64,000 nucleotides of DNA from a candidate division FCPU426 bacterium (GCA_027366525.1 DAHXKG010000006.1:1-64000); one strand, 5' to 3'; numbered from the stretch's first letter, positions 9,360 to 20,109 are shown. Made by a program: numbers and translations. The notes: generated by a model from the letters alone, not told the origin.

Positions 9360-10148
9360 ATGAAATTTTTTTTTGAAAAAATAGGGAACGTAACTCTCCA
9401 ATTTTTTGGAGAAATGGGTGAGATATTTTTTTTAATTCTTGGAATTCACCGCTGGATGTTTAAAAAGCCGTTTGAGCCTAATTTGATTTTCCAACAAATG
9501 GTAAAAATTGGAGTGGATACACTTCCGGTTTCATTAACAACTGCCTTATTTACAGGTATGGTTTTGGCTCTTCAGACGGGTTTTACTCTAGAAACCAAAT
9601 TGAAGGGCGCAACGCAATTTTTAGGAGCAGTTGTTTCGCTTTCTATGGTTCGAGAATTGGGACCAGTATTAACTGCCTTGATTGCTGCGGGTCGCATTGG
9701 ATCATCGATTGCTGCAGAGATAGGAACAATGAAAGTGACCGAACAGCTTGATGCCTTGAATACACTTGCCGCAAATCCCGTGAAGTATTTAGCGGTACCT
9801 AGATTTTTAGCGTTTACTTTTATGCTCCCATTCTTGACAATTTTTTCTGATTTAACGGGATGGTTTGGTGGATTAGTTGTATCCGTTTATCGTTTAAAAA
9901 CTCCATCTGTTTTTTATATTGATAGTACACTTCAAGATCTTAAATACACCGATATATTAGGTGGGCTTTTAAAAGCGCTGGTTTTTGGAGCTGCAATAGC
10001 AATCGTTTGTTGTCAAAAAGGATTTTCGACTGAAGGCGGGGCTGAGGGAGTAGGAAAATCAACAACGAGTGCAGTGGTAGTTTCATTTATGGTTGTTTTA
10101 ATAGCCGATTATTTTATTACTGCAATTTTGACTGCCTTTCATCTTTGA
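9360..10148 (+). CDS. mlaE: MlaE-family lipid ABC transporter permease
   Basis: Integral inner-membrane permease of an MCE-type system that moves phospholipids between the inner and outer membranes. About 262 residues with five or six hydrophobic segments. The family signature LSMVRELGPVLTALIAAGRIGSS is followed by the coupling stretch AAEIGTMKVTEQLDAL. ATG 9360 is preferred over GTG 9357, which overlaps no better Shine-Dalgarno. With the next two genes it forms a complete permease-ATPase-MCE set, which strongly implies a diderm envelope. Confidence 0.92.
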   Translation: MKFFFEKIGNVTLQFFGEMGEIFFLILGIHRWMFKKPFEPNLIFQQMVKIGVDTLPVSLTTALFTGMVLALQTGFTLETKLKGATQFLGAVVSLSMVRELGPVLTALIAAGRIGSSIAAEIGTMKVTEQLDALNTLAANPVKYLAVPRFLAFTFMLPFLTIFSDLTGWFGGLVVSVYRLKTPSVFYIDSTLQDLKYTDILGGLLKALVFGAAIAIVCCQKGFSTEGGAEGVGKSTTSAVVVSFMVVLIADYFITAILTAFHL

Positions 10149-10164
10149 ATTGGGGAATAAAAAA

Positions 10165-10911
10165 GTGGAAGAAAAAAAAGTGATTATTCAATTACGCGAT
10201 GTTTGTAAAAGTTTTCAAAATCATATGGTTTTAAAAGATTTGAGTTTAGATATCTACAAAGAAGAAACTTTTGTCATTATTGGACCATCCGGTATTGGTA
10301 AGAGTACAGTTTTAAAACATTTAGCCGGCCTCCTGTTGCCGGATTTTGGTTCCATTTGTATTGAGAATCTAGAAATTACACAATTAGGTGAGTTGGAATT
10401 AAATGAACTGCGAAAAAAAATGGGGTTTGTTTTTCAATCTGCTGCTTTATTCGACTCATTAAATGTTTTTGAAAATGTGGCCTTTAGACTTTTGAGAGAT
10501 TACCAAATACCAGTTTCTGAGGCAGAAAAAATAGTTTTAGAAAAGCTGGAATTGGTTGGATTAAAACCAGAAATTATTAATAAAAAGCCAGCTGAATTAT
10601 CGGGTGGCATGAAGAAACGCGTGGGATTGGCTCGAGCTATTGCGGTTAATCCCGAATTTGTTTTTTATGATGAACCGACCTCAGGCTTAGATCCAATTAG
10701 TGCAAGAGCCATTAATGATTTAATACTCAACCTTCAAAAAAAATTAAAGGTAACGTCGATTGTTGTGACTCATGATTTATCGAGTGCCTACAGAGTAGCA
10801 AATCGAATTGGGATGCTATATGATGGAAAAATCATCGGTTTGGGAACTCCGGAGGCGCTTCAACAAAATACCGATCCCAGAATACAGAAATTCATTTATA
10901 GTACTTTGTAA
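10165..10911 (+). CDS. mlaF: MlaF-family ABC transporter ATPase
   Basis: Cytoplasmic ATPase driving the MCE lipid transporter. Walker A GPSGIGKST lies near residue 40, the Q-loop in VFQSAALFDSL, the signature is LSGGMKKRVGLARA, and Walker B is FVFYDEPTSGLDP, followed by the H-loop VTHDL. GTG 10165 is chosen because GGGG at 10152-10155 lies 9 bases before it; the TTG at 10150 would place that site inside the gene. About 248 residues, typical for MlaF. Confidence 0.92.
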   Translation: MEEKKVIIQLRDVCKSFQNHMVLKDLSLDIYKEETFVIIGPSGIGKSTVLKHLAGLLLPDFGSICIENLEITQLGELELNELRKKMGFVFQSAALFDSLNVFENVAFRLLRDYQIPVSEAEKIVLEKLELVGLKPEIINKKPAELSGGMKKRVGLARAIAVNPEFVFYDEPTSGLDPISARAINDLILNLQKKLKVTSIVVTHDLSSAYRVANRIGMLYDGKIIGLGTPEALQQNTDPRIQKFIYSTL

Positions 10912-10939
10912 TGACCATGGATGAAGAGGACATCAAACT

Positions 10940-11797
10940 ATGAAGTGGAGTCCAGAATTAAAAGTAGGCATTATGGTCACCATTGCTTTGGTGATCTTAA
11001 TGGGAGCAATTTTTCTTTTAACTAATGTACAGTTAATGGAACCAGGATATTCTGTGACTGCAACGTTTAATTTTCTGGGCGATTTGCGTACAGGGGCCTC
11101 TGTTCGATTTGCGGGTGGTCCTGTAGTCGGTCAAGTTACTCATATTTATCCACTTAATGGAAAAGTGGCAGTTCAATTTGAAATTACTGATAAGCATTTA
11201 AAGCTTCGACGCGACTCGAAAATTGAAATTTATACTGCAGGTGTTCTTGGTCAAAAATATGTAAATATTGACCCCCAGCTTGGCCATGGTCCATTTTTAA
11301 AATCAGGTGAAGTGATCTGTGGGGAAGATCCAGCAAATATGGATGAAACATTTGTTGCTCTAGGAAATTTTTTGAAAAGCATCGATGAAGTATTGGGTAC
11401 ACCACAAACAGCAGCGCATTTAGAAAATATTTTTAAAAATGTAGATCATACTACTCAGATGTTATTGACCTTGACGCAGACAAGTTCTTTGAAAATCAAT
11501 TATCTTTTAAATAGTCTAATTCAATCAAGTTCAAACATTCACACGATTATTCAAAATTCAAAAAATATTTCTACTAACGTTAATAATTTTGTTCAAATGC
11601 TGTCAAAGTCGAATTTAAATATGGCCATTGAAAACTTTAATACTACAATGGGATCGCTCAATCAAATGATGAATAATGTTAATCAAGGCAAAGGACTCTT
11701 GGGTGTCTTACTAAAAGATCAACGAGCAGCTAATGAATTCAAATCAACAATTCGTGATTTACAATTACATCCTTGGAAATTGCTTTGGAAAAATTAA
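10940..11797 (+). CDS. mlaD: MCE domain periplasmic lipid-binding protein (MlaD family)
   Basis: Substrate-binding subunit of the Mla-type transporter, anchored by one N-terminal TM helix (residues 8-30). The MCE domain follows at 38-115 with GASVRFAGGPVVGQV and VLGQKYVNIDP. The C-terminal 140 residues are Asn/Gln/Ser-rich and helical, longer than in E. coli MlaD and closer to the tails of other MCE proteins that form a hydrophobic tunnel. No MlaB or MlaC gene is nearby. Confidence 0.88.
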   Translation: MKWSPELKVGIMVTIALVILMGAIFLLTNVQLMEPGYSVTATFNFLGDLRTGASVRFAGGPVVGQVTHIYPLNGKVAVQFEITDKHLKLRRDSKIEIYTAGVLGQKYVNIDPQLGHGPFLKSGEVICGEDPANMDETFVALGNFLKSIDEVLGTPQTAAHLENIFKNVDHTTQMLLTLTQTSSLKINYLLNSLIQSSSNIHTIIQNSKNISTNVNNFVQMLSKSNLNMAIENFNTTMGSLNQMMNNVNQGKGLLGVLLKDQRAANEFKSTIRDLQLHPWKLLWKN

Positions 11798-11811
11798 ATT
11801 AAGTTAATTCT

Positions 11812-13194
11812 ATGGCAAAATTAAAAACCTATTTTGTGTGTCAGACATGTGGATCAAAATCTCCTCGGTGGTTGGGCAAGTGTACGGTTTGCAATGAATG
11901 GAATACTTTTATGGAAGAAACCGCTACCCTTGAGGAAAATGACCATGGTCGAACGTTAATCAAATCGAAAACAACCACCCCTGGCAAACCGATTGCATTA
12001 AATCAAATTGATGGCTCAAAAAGTAATCGTTTTGCTTCAAAGATTGCGGAGTTTGATAGGGTTTTAGGTGGGGGAATTATTCCGGAGTCTTCAATACTTA
12101 TTGGGGGTGATCCTGGTATAGGAAAATCAACGCTCTTGTTGCAAATAGCTGGGGCAGTGGCTTCGTCCAGCAATAAAAAATGTCTTTATGTTAGTGGTGA
12201 AGAATCTTCTGAACAGATTCACCATCGCGCAAAACGATTATGTGTTGATACATCTGAAATTTATATTTACCCTGAAACCAATGTATTTGCCATTGTGGAA
12301 ACTGTGCAAAAATACAATCCTGATCTTATTATCATTGATTCCATTCAAACATTATATTTTCCAGAGTTAAATTCAACTCCTGGAAGTTTATCTCAAGTTC
12401 GTGAAGCATCTGCTCGTATGATTTATATGGCAAAACGCGAAAAAATTCCTGTATTTTTAATTGGACACGTAACTAAGGATGGGATGCTTGCTGGCCCGAT
12501 GGCTTTAGAGCATATGGTAGATGTTGTAATTTATTTTGAGGGTGAGTTTCAAAGAAATTATAGAATTGTTCGGGCAACAAAAAATCGATATGGAAGCACT
12601 CAAGAAATGGGAATTTTTGAAATGACAGGCCACGGGTTAATTGAAATTCCAGATGCATCGCAGTTTCTGTTGGATTCCAGAGATTCTAAAAATTCCGGAT
12701 CAACGGTTACTGCGGTGGTAGAGGGATATCGACCAGTATTATTAGAAGTTCAGGCGTTGGTTACTCCTACAACATATGGTATTGCTCAACGACGATCAAC
12801 TGGATTGGATGTGAATCGACTGGCGTTATTATTAGCTATTTTAGAGAAAAGACTAGGGCTCGCTTTATCGAAATATGATGTTTTTTTAAATTTAGTTGGT
12901 GGACTTAAAATTATAGAACCAGGAATTGATTTAGCTATTGCGGCTTCAATTATTTCATCTTTTAGGAATATCATAGTGGATCCCCAAACGCTGTTTTTTG
13001 GAGAACTGGGATTATCCGGAGAAGTTCGAGCTGTTGCTCAATTTGAAAAAAGAATTTCAGAAGCGGTTCGTTTGGGATTTAAGCAGATTTTAATGCCTGA
13101 ACAAAATTTACGAAGAGAACATGATAATAATTTCAAGTCCACTCAAATTATTGGGTTAAAAAATTTATATGAATTATCAGATTTTTTAAAGTAG
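11812..13194 (+). CDS. radA: DNA repair protein RadA
   Basis: RecA-like branch-migration ATPase used in recombinational repair. The 460 residues open with a four-cysteine zinc finger (C10, C13, C24, C27). Walker A GGDPGIGKST is near residue 98, the RadA-specific KNRYGS motif near 257, and a Lon-protease-like C-terminal domain follows (ALLLAILEKRLG, FFGELGLSGEVRAV). Length is typical. radA followed by a PIN/TRAM gene, ispD and ispF is the same order as in Firmicutes, but without clpC and disA. Confidence 0.95.
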   Translation: MAKLKTYFVCQTCGSKSPRWLGKCTVCNEWNTFMEETATLEENDHGRTLIKSKTTTPGKPIALNQIDGSKSNRFASKIAEFDRVLGGGIIPESSILIGGDPGIGKSTLLLQIAGAVASSSNKKCLYVSGEESSEQIHHRAKRLCVDTSEIYIYPETNVFAIVETVQKYNPDLIIIDSIQTLYFPELNSTPGSLSQVREASARMIYMAKREKIPVFLIGHVTKDGMLAGPMALEHMVDVVIYFEGEFQRNYRIVRATKNRYGSTQEMGIFEMTGHGLIEIPDASQFLLDSRDSKNSGSTVTAVVEGYRPVLLEVQALVTPTTYGIAQRRSTGLDVNRLALLLAILEKRLGLALSKYDVFLNLVGGLKIIEPGIDLAIAASIISSFRNIIVDPQTLFFGELGLSGEVRAVAQFEKRISEAVRLGFKQILMPEQNLRREHDNNFKSTQIIGLKNLYELSDFLK

Positions 13195-13252
13195 AATTAT
13201 AGGTATAATCGTGCTTGGGTTGGGACTTAATATATTTTGGAGTTGGGGATAA

Positions 13253-14224
13253 ATGAATATTAATTTTTTAAGAATATTATTTATTTTAATTTGTTCAATT
13301 GCTGGATACATCACTACAAGTGTCCAAGATGGATATCCACGTATGCAAGGCCTTATGATTGGACTTTTTTTATCGCTTTTAATTTTAATGATTGAATTTA
13401 TTATTAAAAAAATAAAAATTCAAAATCTCTTATTGGGAATAATCGGGTTAATAAGTGGCTTGATTATAGCTGAATTGGTTTTCATTCCAGTTTTTTTCCT
13501 AATCCCAGCTACGGTGGATCGAAAAATATTTTTTGAATCCATTTTTTTAATGTTCCCATATTTAGGACTAGTTTTGATGATAAAACGGAAAAATGAACTT
13601 TGGAAAATTGCACCTCAAAAAACGGATATAGTAGAACGAACGACTAAAAAAATCTTGGATACAAGTGTGATTATTGATGGAAGATTATTAGACATTTGCC
13701 GAGCGCATTTTTTAGAAGGTGTTTTTATTGTTCCGCGATTTGTTTTGAGTGAATTACAGGGAGTGGCTGATTCAGAGGATGCTTTGAAGCGAGAGCGCGG
13801 AAGACGTGGTTTGGATATATTAAATGAACTGCGAAATCAAAACTTTAATTTTCAAGTAATTAATGAGGATCTATCGGGAGAGCATAATGACTTCAAACTT
13901 ATTCAATTAGCTCAAAAGCTTCATGCAAAAATTTTAACGACAGATTTTAATTTAAATAAATTAGCTGCATTACATAAAGTTGAAGTGTTGAATTTAAATG
14001 ATTTGGCAAATGCCTTGAAAATCCCAGTAATACCTGGCGATGAAATGCATGTAAAAGTTATTCGTGAGGGTAAAGAACCCAACCAAGGATTAGCGTATTT
14101 GGACGATGGTACAATGATTGTAATTGAAAATGGGAAACAACTCATTAATCAGAAAATTCAAATAACTATTACAAGTGTATTTCAAACCTCGGCAGGTCGT
14201 TTGATTTTTGCAAAAAAAATATGA
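13253..14224 (+). CDS. PIN/TRAM domain membrane protein (YacL type)
   Basis: 323 residues: about four TM helices (residues 5-125), then a PIN nuclease domain starting LDTSVIIDGRLLDI (about residue 134). Its acidic residues recur in VLSELQGVADSED and ILTTDFNLNKLA. A TRAM-like RNA-binding domain (about 260-323) ends in TSAGRLIFAKK. Family members are presumed membrane-tethered RNases, but the substrate is unknown. The PIN acidic residues look intact, so activity is plausible. The stop overlaps the ispD start by four bases. Confidence 0.88.
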   Translation: MNINFLRILFILICSIAGYITTSVQDGYPRMQGLMIGLFLSLLILMIEFIIKKIKIQNLLLGIIGLISGLIIAELVFIPVFFLIPATVDRKIFFESIFLMFPYLGLVLMIKRKNELWKIAPQKTDIVERTTKKILDTSVIIDGRLLDICRAHFLEGVFIVPRFVLSELQGVADSEDALKRERGRRGLDILNELRNQNFNFQVINEDLSGEHNDFKLIQLAQKLHAKILTTDFNLNKLAALHKVEVLNLNDLANALKIPVIPGDEMHVKVIREGKEPNQGLAYLDDGTMIVIENGKQLINQKIQITITSVFQTSAGRLIFAKKI

Positions 14225-14916
14225 ATTTTAAAAATCGATCATGGGCACTGATTATATTAGCGGCTGGAAAATCTCAACGAATGAATTTGAAGATTCCTAA
14301 GCCGTTTTTAAAGCTTCAGGGACAGCAAACAATGTTAGAAATGAGCATAATGCCCTTTTTATCTATTCCGGGGTTGCAACAAATTATTATTGTTACTTCA
14401 CAAGAATTTCAAAAAAAAGTTCAGCATATTTTGAAGCAAAAAAAGATAGTCGGTGAAGTTGTTAATGGCGGAAAAGAACGCGAAGATTCTGTTCATTGTG
14501 CTTTAAAGAGTATTCATTCAAATATTGCCGGAGTACTCATTCATGATGCCGCAAGACCATTTGTAACTAAAAAATTAATTCAAGCAGTTCTTCAAAAAAT
14601 GTTTCAGAGGGGTGCTGCTATTCCTGTGGTTCCAGTAAAAGATACGATTAAGCAAATTAAACACGCTGTAGTTCAAAAAACTATCCCTCGTCAATCGGTG
14701 ATGATTGTTCAAACACCTCAAGGATTCAAGGTTTCGCATATTAAAAGTGCTTTTGAAAAAATTGGAAAGTCTGCCTCACAATTAACAGACGATGCATCGG
14801 TTTTGGAAAAGGCAGGCATGCGTGTTAATAGTGTTTTAGGCTCGATGGACAATATTAAGATTACGACACAACAGGATTTACAGTGGGCGAAAATTTTTAT
14901 AAAGAGCAAAGGCTGA
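14221..14916 (+). CDS. ispD: 2-C-methyl-D-erythritol 4-phosphate cytidylyltransferase
   Basis: Third step of the MEP isoprenoid pathway: CTP plus MEP gives CDP-ME. The 231 residues contain the nucleotide loop ILAAGKSQRM, with the usual G-x-G-x-R region reading AAGKSQRMN. GGKEREDSV, VLIHDAARPFV, VVPVKDTIK and TPQGF are all present. Length is typical. It overlaps the PIN/TRAM gene at ATGA and is followed immediately by ispF. Confidence 0.94.
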   Translation: MNFKNRSWALIILAAGKSQRMNLKIPKPFLKLQGQQTMLEMSIMPFLSIPGLQQIIIVTSQEFQKKVQHILKQKKIVGEVVNGGKEREDSVHCALKSIHSNIAGVLIHDAARPFVTKKLIQAVLQKMFQRGAAIPVVPVKDTIKQIKHAVVQKTIPRQSVMIVQTPQGFKVSHIKSAFEKIGKSASQLTDDASVLEKAGMRVNSVLGSMDNIKITTQQDLQWAKIFIKSKG

Positions 14917-14918
14917 AA

Positions 14919-15398
14919 TTGAAATTTAGAATAGGAATCGGCTATGATGCTCATCCCTTGGTTCAAAATCGACCATTAATTTTAGGTGGAGTCATGATTG
15001 ATCATTTTAAAGGACTGTGGGGACATTCCGATGCTGATGTTTTAACACACGCAATATGTGATGCGCTTTTGGGAGCGGCTGGTTTAGGCGATCTTGGATT
15101 GTTTTTTCCCGATAAGGATCCTCAATGGAAGGGAGTCAAGAGCTTGACATTACTTGAAAAATGTTTTGAAAAAATTTGTCAATTAAATTGGGAAATTCAA
15201 AATATTGATAGTATTATTATTTGTCAAAATCCAAAACTAGCTCCTTATTTTCCAGAAATGATTGAAAATTTGTCAAAAATACTTCAACTACCTAAGAATG
15301 GAATACAAGTTAAGGCCAAAACAACAGAAAAATTAGGATTTGAAGGACGGGAAGAAGGTATTGCTGCGCAAGCGATTTGTTTAATTGGTAAATTATAA
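14919..15398 (+). CDS. ispF: 2-C-methyl-D-erythritol 2,4-cyclodiphosphate synthase
   Basis: Fifth step of the MEP pathway, cyclising CDP-ME 2-phosphate. I set the start at TTG 14919 because AAAGG lies 7 bases before it. The resulting 159 residues begin at the conserved RIGIGYDAHPL, whereas a GTG at 14883 would add an unrelated N-terminal extension. Zinc ligands are in GYDAH and WGHSDADVLTHA; KAKTTEKLGFEGREEGIA closes the protein. It follows ispD by two bases. Confidence 0.94.
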   Translation: MKFRIGIGYDAHPLVQNRPLILGGVMIDHFKGLWGHSDADVLTHAICDALLGAAGLGDLGLFFPDKDPQWKGVKSLTLLEKCFEKICQLNWEIQNIDSIIICQNPKLAPYFPEMIENLSKILQLPKNGIQVKAKTTEKLGFEGREEGIAAQAICLIGKL

Positions 15399-15429
15399 AA
15401 TTCCATAGCGCAACGGATAATTATATAAA

Positions 15430-15468
15430 TGCACATGATCCGCAGTATATATCGAAGTATGATGTGCA
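15430..15468. repeat. Inverted repeat between ispF and the methyltransferase
   Basis: Perfect 7-bp arms TGCACAT and ATGTGCA around a 25-base loop, with partial pairing further in. No T-run follows, so it is not a standard terminator. It may be a regulatory hairpin for the downstream gene. Confidence 0.35.
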
Positions 15469-15517
15469 CTTAGAATATTAGTGAACTTTTATGAGGGTAT
15501 TTGTTGAAAAAATTTAA

Positions 15518-16192
15518 ATGAATTTTAAAAATTTGCGTAAAATTGATAGATATAAAAATAAAAGGACGCATGAATTCCAAAGTGAATTTACTTGGAAAAC
15601 TGCAGAACCCACATGTGCGCACAAGTATCTTTTACCAACTATTTTCAGTATTTTGAAGCACACTGAAGCCAACAAAATTTTCGACTTAGGTTGTGGAAAC
15701 GGCAGTGTAGATTACTTGTTGCATCAACAGGGTTATCAAGTGATTGGAGTGGACCCGTCAATTACAGGAGTTCAACTTGCAAAAAAAGCTTATCCAAAAT
15801 TAAAATTTTATCTGGGTTCAGCTTACGACAATCTTCAAAAAAAATTTGGACAGTTTCCTGTAGTAATGAGTCTAGAAGTTGTGGAACATTGCTTTCTTCC
15901 GAAAGTCTATGCAAAGACCATTTTTAATCTTTTAGAACCGGGTGGAAAAGCAATTCTTTCTACTCCCTTTCATGGATATTGGAAAAACTTCATCATTGCT
16001 TTGACAGGCAATTTTGATCGACATGTTGATCCACTTTGGGATTATGGGCACATCAAATTTTGGTCTGTGAAAACTATTTCTCGGCTTTTGATGGAATCTG
16101 GATTTGAATCAGATATTCGATTTAAACTTGTTGGCCGAGTACCATGGTTGGCCAAAAGTATGGTGATTATTGCAAAAAAACCGTGGGTTTAA
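15518..16192 (+). CDS. Class I SAM-dependent methyltransferase
   Basis: 224 residues with the SAM-binding motif I FDLGCGNGSVDYLL (about residues 54-67), the acidic residue of motif II in VIGVDPS, and motif IV-like VVMSLEVVEH. The overall pattern is UbiG/methyltransf_23-like. The substrate cannot be read from the sequence. It stands alone between ispF and gltX, separated by 119 bases upstream and 365 downstream, which suggests an inserted gene in an otherwise conserved array. Candidate substrates in this class include quinones, lipids and sugars. Confidence 0.8.
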   Translation: MNFKNLRKIDRYKNKRTHEFQSEFTWKTAEPTCAHKYLLPTIFSILKHTEANKIFDLGCGNGSVDYLLHQQGYQVIGVDPSITGVQLAKKAYPKLKFYLGSAYDNLQKKFGQFPVVMSLEVVEHCFLPKVYAKTIFNLLEPGGKAILSTPFHGYWKNFIIALTGNFDRHVDPLWDYGHIKFWSVKTISRLLMESGFESDIRFKLVGRVPWLAKSMVIIAKKPWV

Positions 16193-16557
16193 ACTATCAA
16201 ACTTAGATATCCGACCAATATTTACTTAATTCTTAAAGCTTTTCCTGATTTCAAATCAACAATTCAAAAAAAGGATTTTCCAATAAATATAAATACAAAT
16301 AGACAGTAGTGGTATACGCCAAGTCAGTGAATAGTTTTAAAATTCTGTCAAGAAATATGTATTAGCAGTTTAAAATCCATTAATCAAAGTTCTTGGTTGG
16401 AATATCTCGTGGGTGTAGTTTTTTTTAGTTATGAATATGTTTAGTCAAGACGGATTTTGTAGAAGTATTCAAAAACCAACTTTAAATTCAAAAATAAAAT
16501 GCTAAAATTGTTCTTTTAAAGTTTTTTAAAATACATACTACTTTACGGATACAATTT
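16193..16557. other. Intergenic region without a recognisable gene
   Basis: 365 AT-rich bases. I see no ORF with coding character on either strand, no tRNA and no strong terminator. It presumably holds the gltX promoter, but no clear -35/-10 pair stands out. Confidence 0.5.
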
Positions 16558-18042
16558 ATGACAATGCCTGAAAAAAATCTGCAGCAAGAAATTAGAGTTC
16601 GATTTGCGCCATCGCCAACAGGGGATTTGCATCTTGGAAACGTTCGAACGGCTTTATATAACTGGCTCTTTTCAAAGCATTTTGACGGAAAGTTTATTTT
16701 GCGCGTGGAAGATACCGATAAAGTTCGATCAACAGAGCAAGCTTTTGAAAATCTTTTGCAAATTATGAAGTGGCTGGATTTAAAATGGGATGAAGGGCCA
16801 GTTATTGGTGGACCTTTTGAACCGTATCGACAATCTGAAAGAACCGAAATATACAAAAAATATTTAAATCAATTAGAGAAAATGGAATTAGTTTATCCAT
16901 GTTTTTGTTCTGAAGAGGAATTGGAATTAGAACGGAAACGGCAGCTCGGGCGGGGGCAAATGCCTAAATATGGAGGGAAATGTTTCCATTTGACGGAACA
17001 AGAAAGAGCCAATCTTAAAAATCAAAAAAAACCCTTTGTATTGCGATTTCAAGTACGTACTGGTGAAATCAGGTTTATGGATGCGATCCGAGGCGAAGTA
17101 GTTTTTCCTCAAGATCAAATCGGTGATTTTGTATTAACGCGTACGGATGGAAGTCCAACATATAATTTTACGGTGGTTGTAGATGATGCTTTAATGAAAA
17201 TAACCCATGTCATTCGGGGCGAGGATCATCTTTCTAACACACCGAAGCAGATATTGATTTATGAAGCACTAGGTTTTAATCCACCAAAATTTGCTCATCT
17301 TTCGATAATTAAAGGTGCGGATGGTCAAAAACTTTCAAAACGACATGGTGAAACTAGCGCTGAGTTTTATCGTTCAAAAGGATACCGTTCAGATGCTTTT
17401 TTGAATTATTTAGCACTTTTAGGTTGGTCACCTGCGAAAGGAGAAATTCTATCGTTGGATGAAATGATTCAAGAATTTGATTTATCACGCATGGGCAAGA
17501 GTGGTGCGATTTTCGATCATCAAAAATTACGGTGGATGGGCGGACAATACATATCTAAAATGCTATTGGACGAATTGACTAGATGTGTTTTACCGTTTTT
17601 AGAAGATGCGCATTTGTTAAATCGAACTTGGGTTAGAGATCAGTTTGAGTGGCTGAAGGAAGTGGTGGACTTAGTTAGAGGTCATCTGTGTTGTTACTCT
17701 GATATTATTTATGAAACGTTTTATTTTTTTTCAGATGAATTGAACTTTTCGCCCGAACAATCGGAAGAACTTCAAGCACAAAAAGAATTGCTATTGAATT
17801 TTTATAACGAATTTCAAGAAGTTTTTGAAAAAGAAGCATTGAATCAAGAAAATTTTTTTAAAGTTATGAAAAGTGTTTCAACAAAAACAGAGAAAAAAAG
17901 ACAAGCACTTTATCATCCATTAAGATTAGCACTAACTGGACGAAATGATGGGCCAGAGTTGATTAAAATTGCTATTCTTTTAAAAAACAAGAAAATACTT
18001 GAACGATTGAATTTATGGATAACTGAAACAGATTCTGTTTAA
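16558..18042 (+). CDS. gltX: Glutamate--tRNA ligase
   Basis: Charges tRNA-Glu, and tRNA-Gln too if the enzyme is non-discriminating. The 494 residues are typical. The class I HIGH-like motif is [13 protein letters not shown] near residues 17-30 and KLSKR near 258. A second in-frame ATG at 16564 is an equally possible start; neither has a strong Shine-Dalgarno. It begins the gltX-cysE-cysS-rlmB run also seen in Firmicutes, with 10 bases to the next gene. Confidence 0.95.
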   Translation: MTMPEKNLQQEIRVRFAPSPTGDLHLGNVRTALYNWLFSKHFDGKFILRVEDTDKVRSTEQAFENLLQIMKWLDLKWDEGPVIGGPFEPYRQSERTEIYKKYLNQLEKMELVYPCFCSEEELELERKRQLGRGQMPKYGGKCFHLTEQERANLKNQKKPFVLRFQVRTGEIRFMDAIRGEVVFPQDQIGDFVLTRTDGSPTYNFTVVVDDALMKITHVIRGEDHLSNTPKQILIYEALGFNPPKFAHLSIIKGADGQKLSKRHGETSAEFYRSKGYRSDAFLNYLALLGWSPAKGEILSLDEMIQEFDLSRMGKSGAIFDHQKLRWMGGQYISKMLLDELTRCVLPFLEDAHLLNRTWVRDQFEWLKEVVDLVRGHLCCYSDIIYETFYFFSDELNFSPEQSEELQAQKELLLNFYNEFQEVFEKEALNQENFFKVMKSVSTKTEKKRQALYHPLRLALTGRNDGPELIKIAILLKNKKILERLNLWITETDSV

Positions 18043-18052
18043 AAGGAAAAGC

Positions 18053-18688
18053 ATGTTCTCATATTTTCGGTCTATTTTAGATAGAGATCCTGCAGCCAAA
18101 TGGGGCGAAATCCTTTTTTACCCCAGTCTTTATGCATTAGGAACCCATCGGATTGCTCATTTGCTTTGGAAATTGCAAATACCAGTTGTCCCTAGAATTA
18201 TTTCTCAAATTTCTCGTTTTTTTACTGGGATTGAAATTCATCCAGGAGCAAAAATTGGTAAAAATTTTTTTATTGATCATGGAATGGGAACAGTTATCGG
18301 TGAAACCGCAGAGATTGGAGACAATGTTACCCTGTTTCAAGGTGTAACATTAGGCGGAACTGGAAAAGAAAAAGGGAAAAGGCACCCCACATTGCAAAAT
18401 AATGTGGTTGTTGCCGCGGGAGCGAAAGTGCTGGGCAATATTCAAATAGGAGCTTATTCCAAAATTGGCGCTAATGCTGTTGTTATTACTTCAGTACCAC
18501 CTTATTCAACCGTTGTAGGAGTGCCTGGACAAATTGTTACTGTTCGAGGGAAACGCTTGGCAGAGGTTAATTTGGATCACACAAATTTACCGGATCCTAT
18601 TTTGAAAAGATTAGAACGTTTAGAAAAAGATTTATCTAGGTATGTTGGTGCTTATGCACTTCGTCAGAATCGAAGGATTCAAAAATGA
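18053..18688 (+). CDS. cysE: Serine O-acetyltransferase
   Basis: Makes O-acetylserine for cysteine synthesis. 211 residues, the short EpsC/SAT form: an N-terminal helical region ([15 protein letters not shown]) then a left-handed beta-helix of hexapeptides with [16 protein letters not shown] and [16 protein letters not shown], where the catalytic histidines lie. The C-terminal 35 residues are a charged tail. AAAAGG precedes the ATG. Its stop overlaps cysS at ATGA; cysE-cysS pairing links cysteine synthesis to its aminoacylation. Confidence 0.93.
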   Translation: MFSYFRSILDRDPAAKWGEILFYPSLYALGTHRIAHLLWKLQIPVVPRIISQISRFFTGIEIHPGAKIGKNFFIDHGMGTVIGETAEIGDNVTLFQGVTLGGTGKEKGKRHPTLQNNVVVAAGAKVLGNIQIGAYSKIGANAVVITSVPPYSTVVGVPGQIVTVRGKRLAEVNLDHTNLPDPILKRLERLEKDLSRYVGAYALRQNRRIQK

Positions 18689-20109
18689 TAAAAATTTTCA
18701 ATACATTTACCAACCAAAAAGAAAATTTTGAACCACTCAATTTTCCAAAAGTGAAAATATATGTATGTGGGCCCACAGTATATGATGATATTCATGTTGG
18801 TAATGCGAGATCTGCTGTGAATTTTGATGTTATTAGGAAATATTTAATTGATCAAGGTTACGCGGTGACGTATGTGGTCAATTTAACAGATATTGACGAT
18901 AAAATTATCAGTAAGGCGTTAAAGGAAAAAAAAGATTTCAAAGAAGTATCGGAGCAATATATCAATGCCTATTTTCAGGTTATCGATGATCTGAAAATTA
19001 AAAGAGCGGATTTGTATCCTAAAGCCACCGATCATATTGGTGAAATGATTTCATTTATTCAAGATTTATTGAGTTGTCAAGCGGCTTATGTGTCTGAAGG
19101 TGATGTCTATTTTTCAACAAAAAAATTCGAAACCTATGGAAAACTTTCAAAAAAGAAAGCGGAATTTTTAATGGAAGGAACGCGTGCTGAAAAAAGTGAG
19201 CTTAAGAAATCACCCGCGGATTTTGCTCTGTGGAAATCTTCAAAATTGGGCGAGCCTTTTTGGTTATCACCATGGGGTAATGGAAGGCCTGGATGGCATT
19301 TGGAATGTTCAACCATGATACGGAGGCATCTTGGCAATTCGATTGACATTCATGGTGGTGGTATTGACTTGATTTTTCCGCATCATGAAAATGAACGAGC
19401 ACAATGTGAAATTTTAACAGGGGTGCCTTTTGTAAAATATTGGGTCCATAATGGGTTTCTCATTATGGATGGAGAAAAAATGAGTAAATCCATTGGTAAT
19501 ATTTTGAAAGCTAAAGATGCGATACGCCAATTTACCCCTGAAGTACTAAGGTACTTTTTTTTAAGCGCTCATTATCGCGCACCTCTTAATTATACATACG
19601 AGGCAATTCAAGCATGTCAAGTAGGGTTGGATGAGTTTCAAATGACTTTTGCAAGAATTGAAGAGGTGTTAAAATATGCTTCTCAAAATCAAGGCGAGAA
19701 TCTGTTAACTTTAAAAATATTTATTGAAAAGGCTGAAGAACAATTTCATAGTGCGATGCAAGATGACTTTAATACACCTCAGGCACTAGCGGTACTTTTT
19801 GATTTGGCAAAAGAAATTAGACGGCTATTAAGTAAAACTAGCAGTGCGGTCTCACCAGATGTGAAGATTTGGTTAATTAAAGCACGTGAATTTTTAATAA
19901 AATTTGGAACTTTACTGGGTATTGTGAAAGAACTATCGGAAGATATTCCTCAGGAGATTTATGAACAGGCTTTTATGCGTGCTTGTTTTAAAAAGGAAAG
20001 TAAATATCAACAAGCTGATCAAATACGAGAAAAAATTTCGAATATGGGTTTTTTGATTGAAGATTTACATGATGGCAAGTTCCGTATTTTTTCGAAGGGA
20101 AAAAAATAA
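18685..20109 (+). CDS. cysS: Cysteine--tRNA ligase
   Basis: 474 residues. C28 in YVCGPTVYD is a zinc ligand, HVGNARS (37-43) is the HIGH motif, GWHLECSTM and [10 protein letters not shown] give further zinc ligands, and KMSKS is near residue 265. The anticodon-binding C-terminus is complete. The start overlaps cysE by four bases and the stop shares a base with the rlmB start, so the three genes are tightly coupled. Confidence 0.96.
   Translation: MIKIFNTFTNQKENFEPLNFPKVKIYVCGPTVYDDIHVGNARSAVNFDVIRKYLIDQGYAVTYVVNLTDIDDKIISKALKEKKDFKEVSEQYINAYFQVIDDLKIKRADLYPKATDHIGEMISFIQDLLSCQAAYVSEGDVYFSTKKFETYGKLSKKKAEFLMEGTRAEKSELKKSPADFALWKSSKLGEPFWLSPWGNGRPGWHLECSTMIRRHLGNSIDIHGGGIDLIFPHHENERAQCEILTGVPFVKYWVHNGFLIMDGEKMSKSIGNILKAKDAIRQFTPEVLRYFFLSAHYRAPLNYTYEAIQACQVGLDEFQMTFARIEEVLKYASQNQGENLLTLKIFIEKAEEQFHSAMQDDFNTPQALAVLFDLAKEIRRLLSKTSSAVSPDVKIWLIKAREFLIKFGTLLGIVKELSEDIPQEIYEQAFMRACFKKESKYQQADQIREKISNMGFLIEDLHDGKFRIFSKGKK

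Noticed and set aside
16193-16557. Hidden small gene or RNA in the gap before gltX
   Set aside because: No ORF with a ribosome-binding site, no cloverleaf and no strong hairpin with a T-run.
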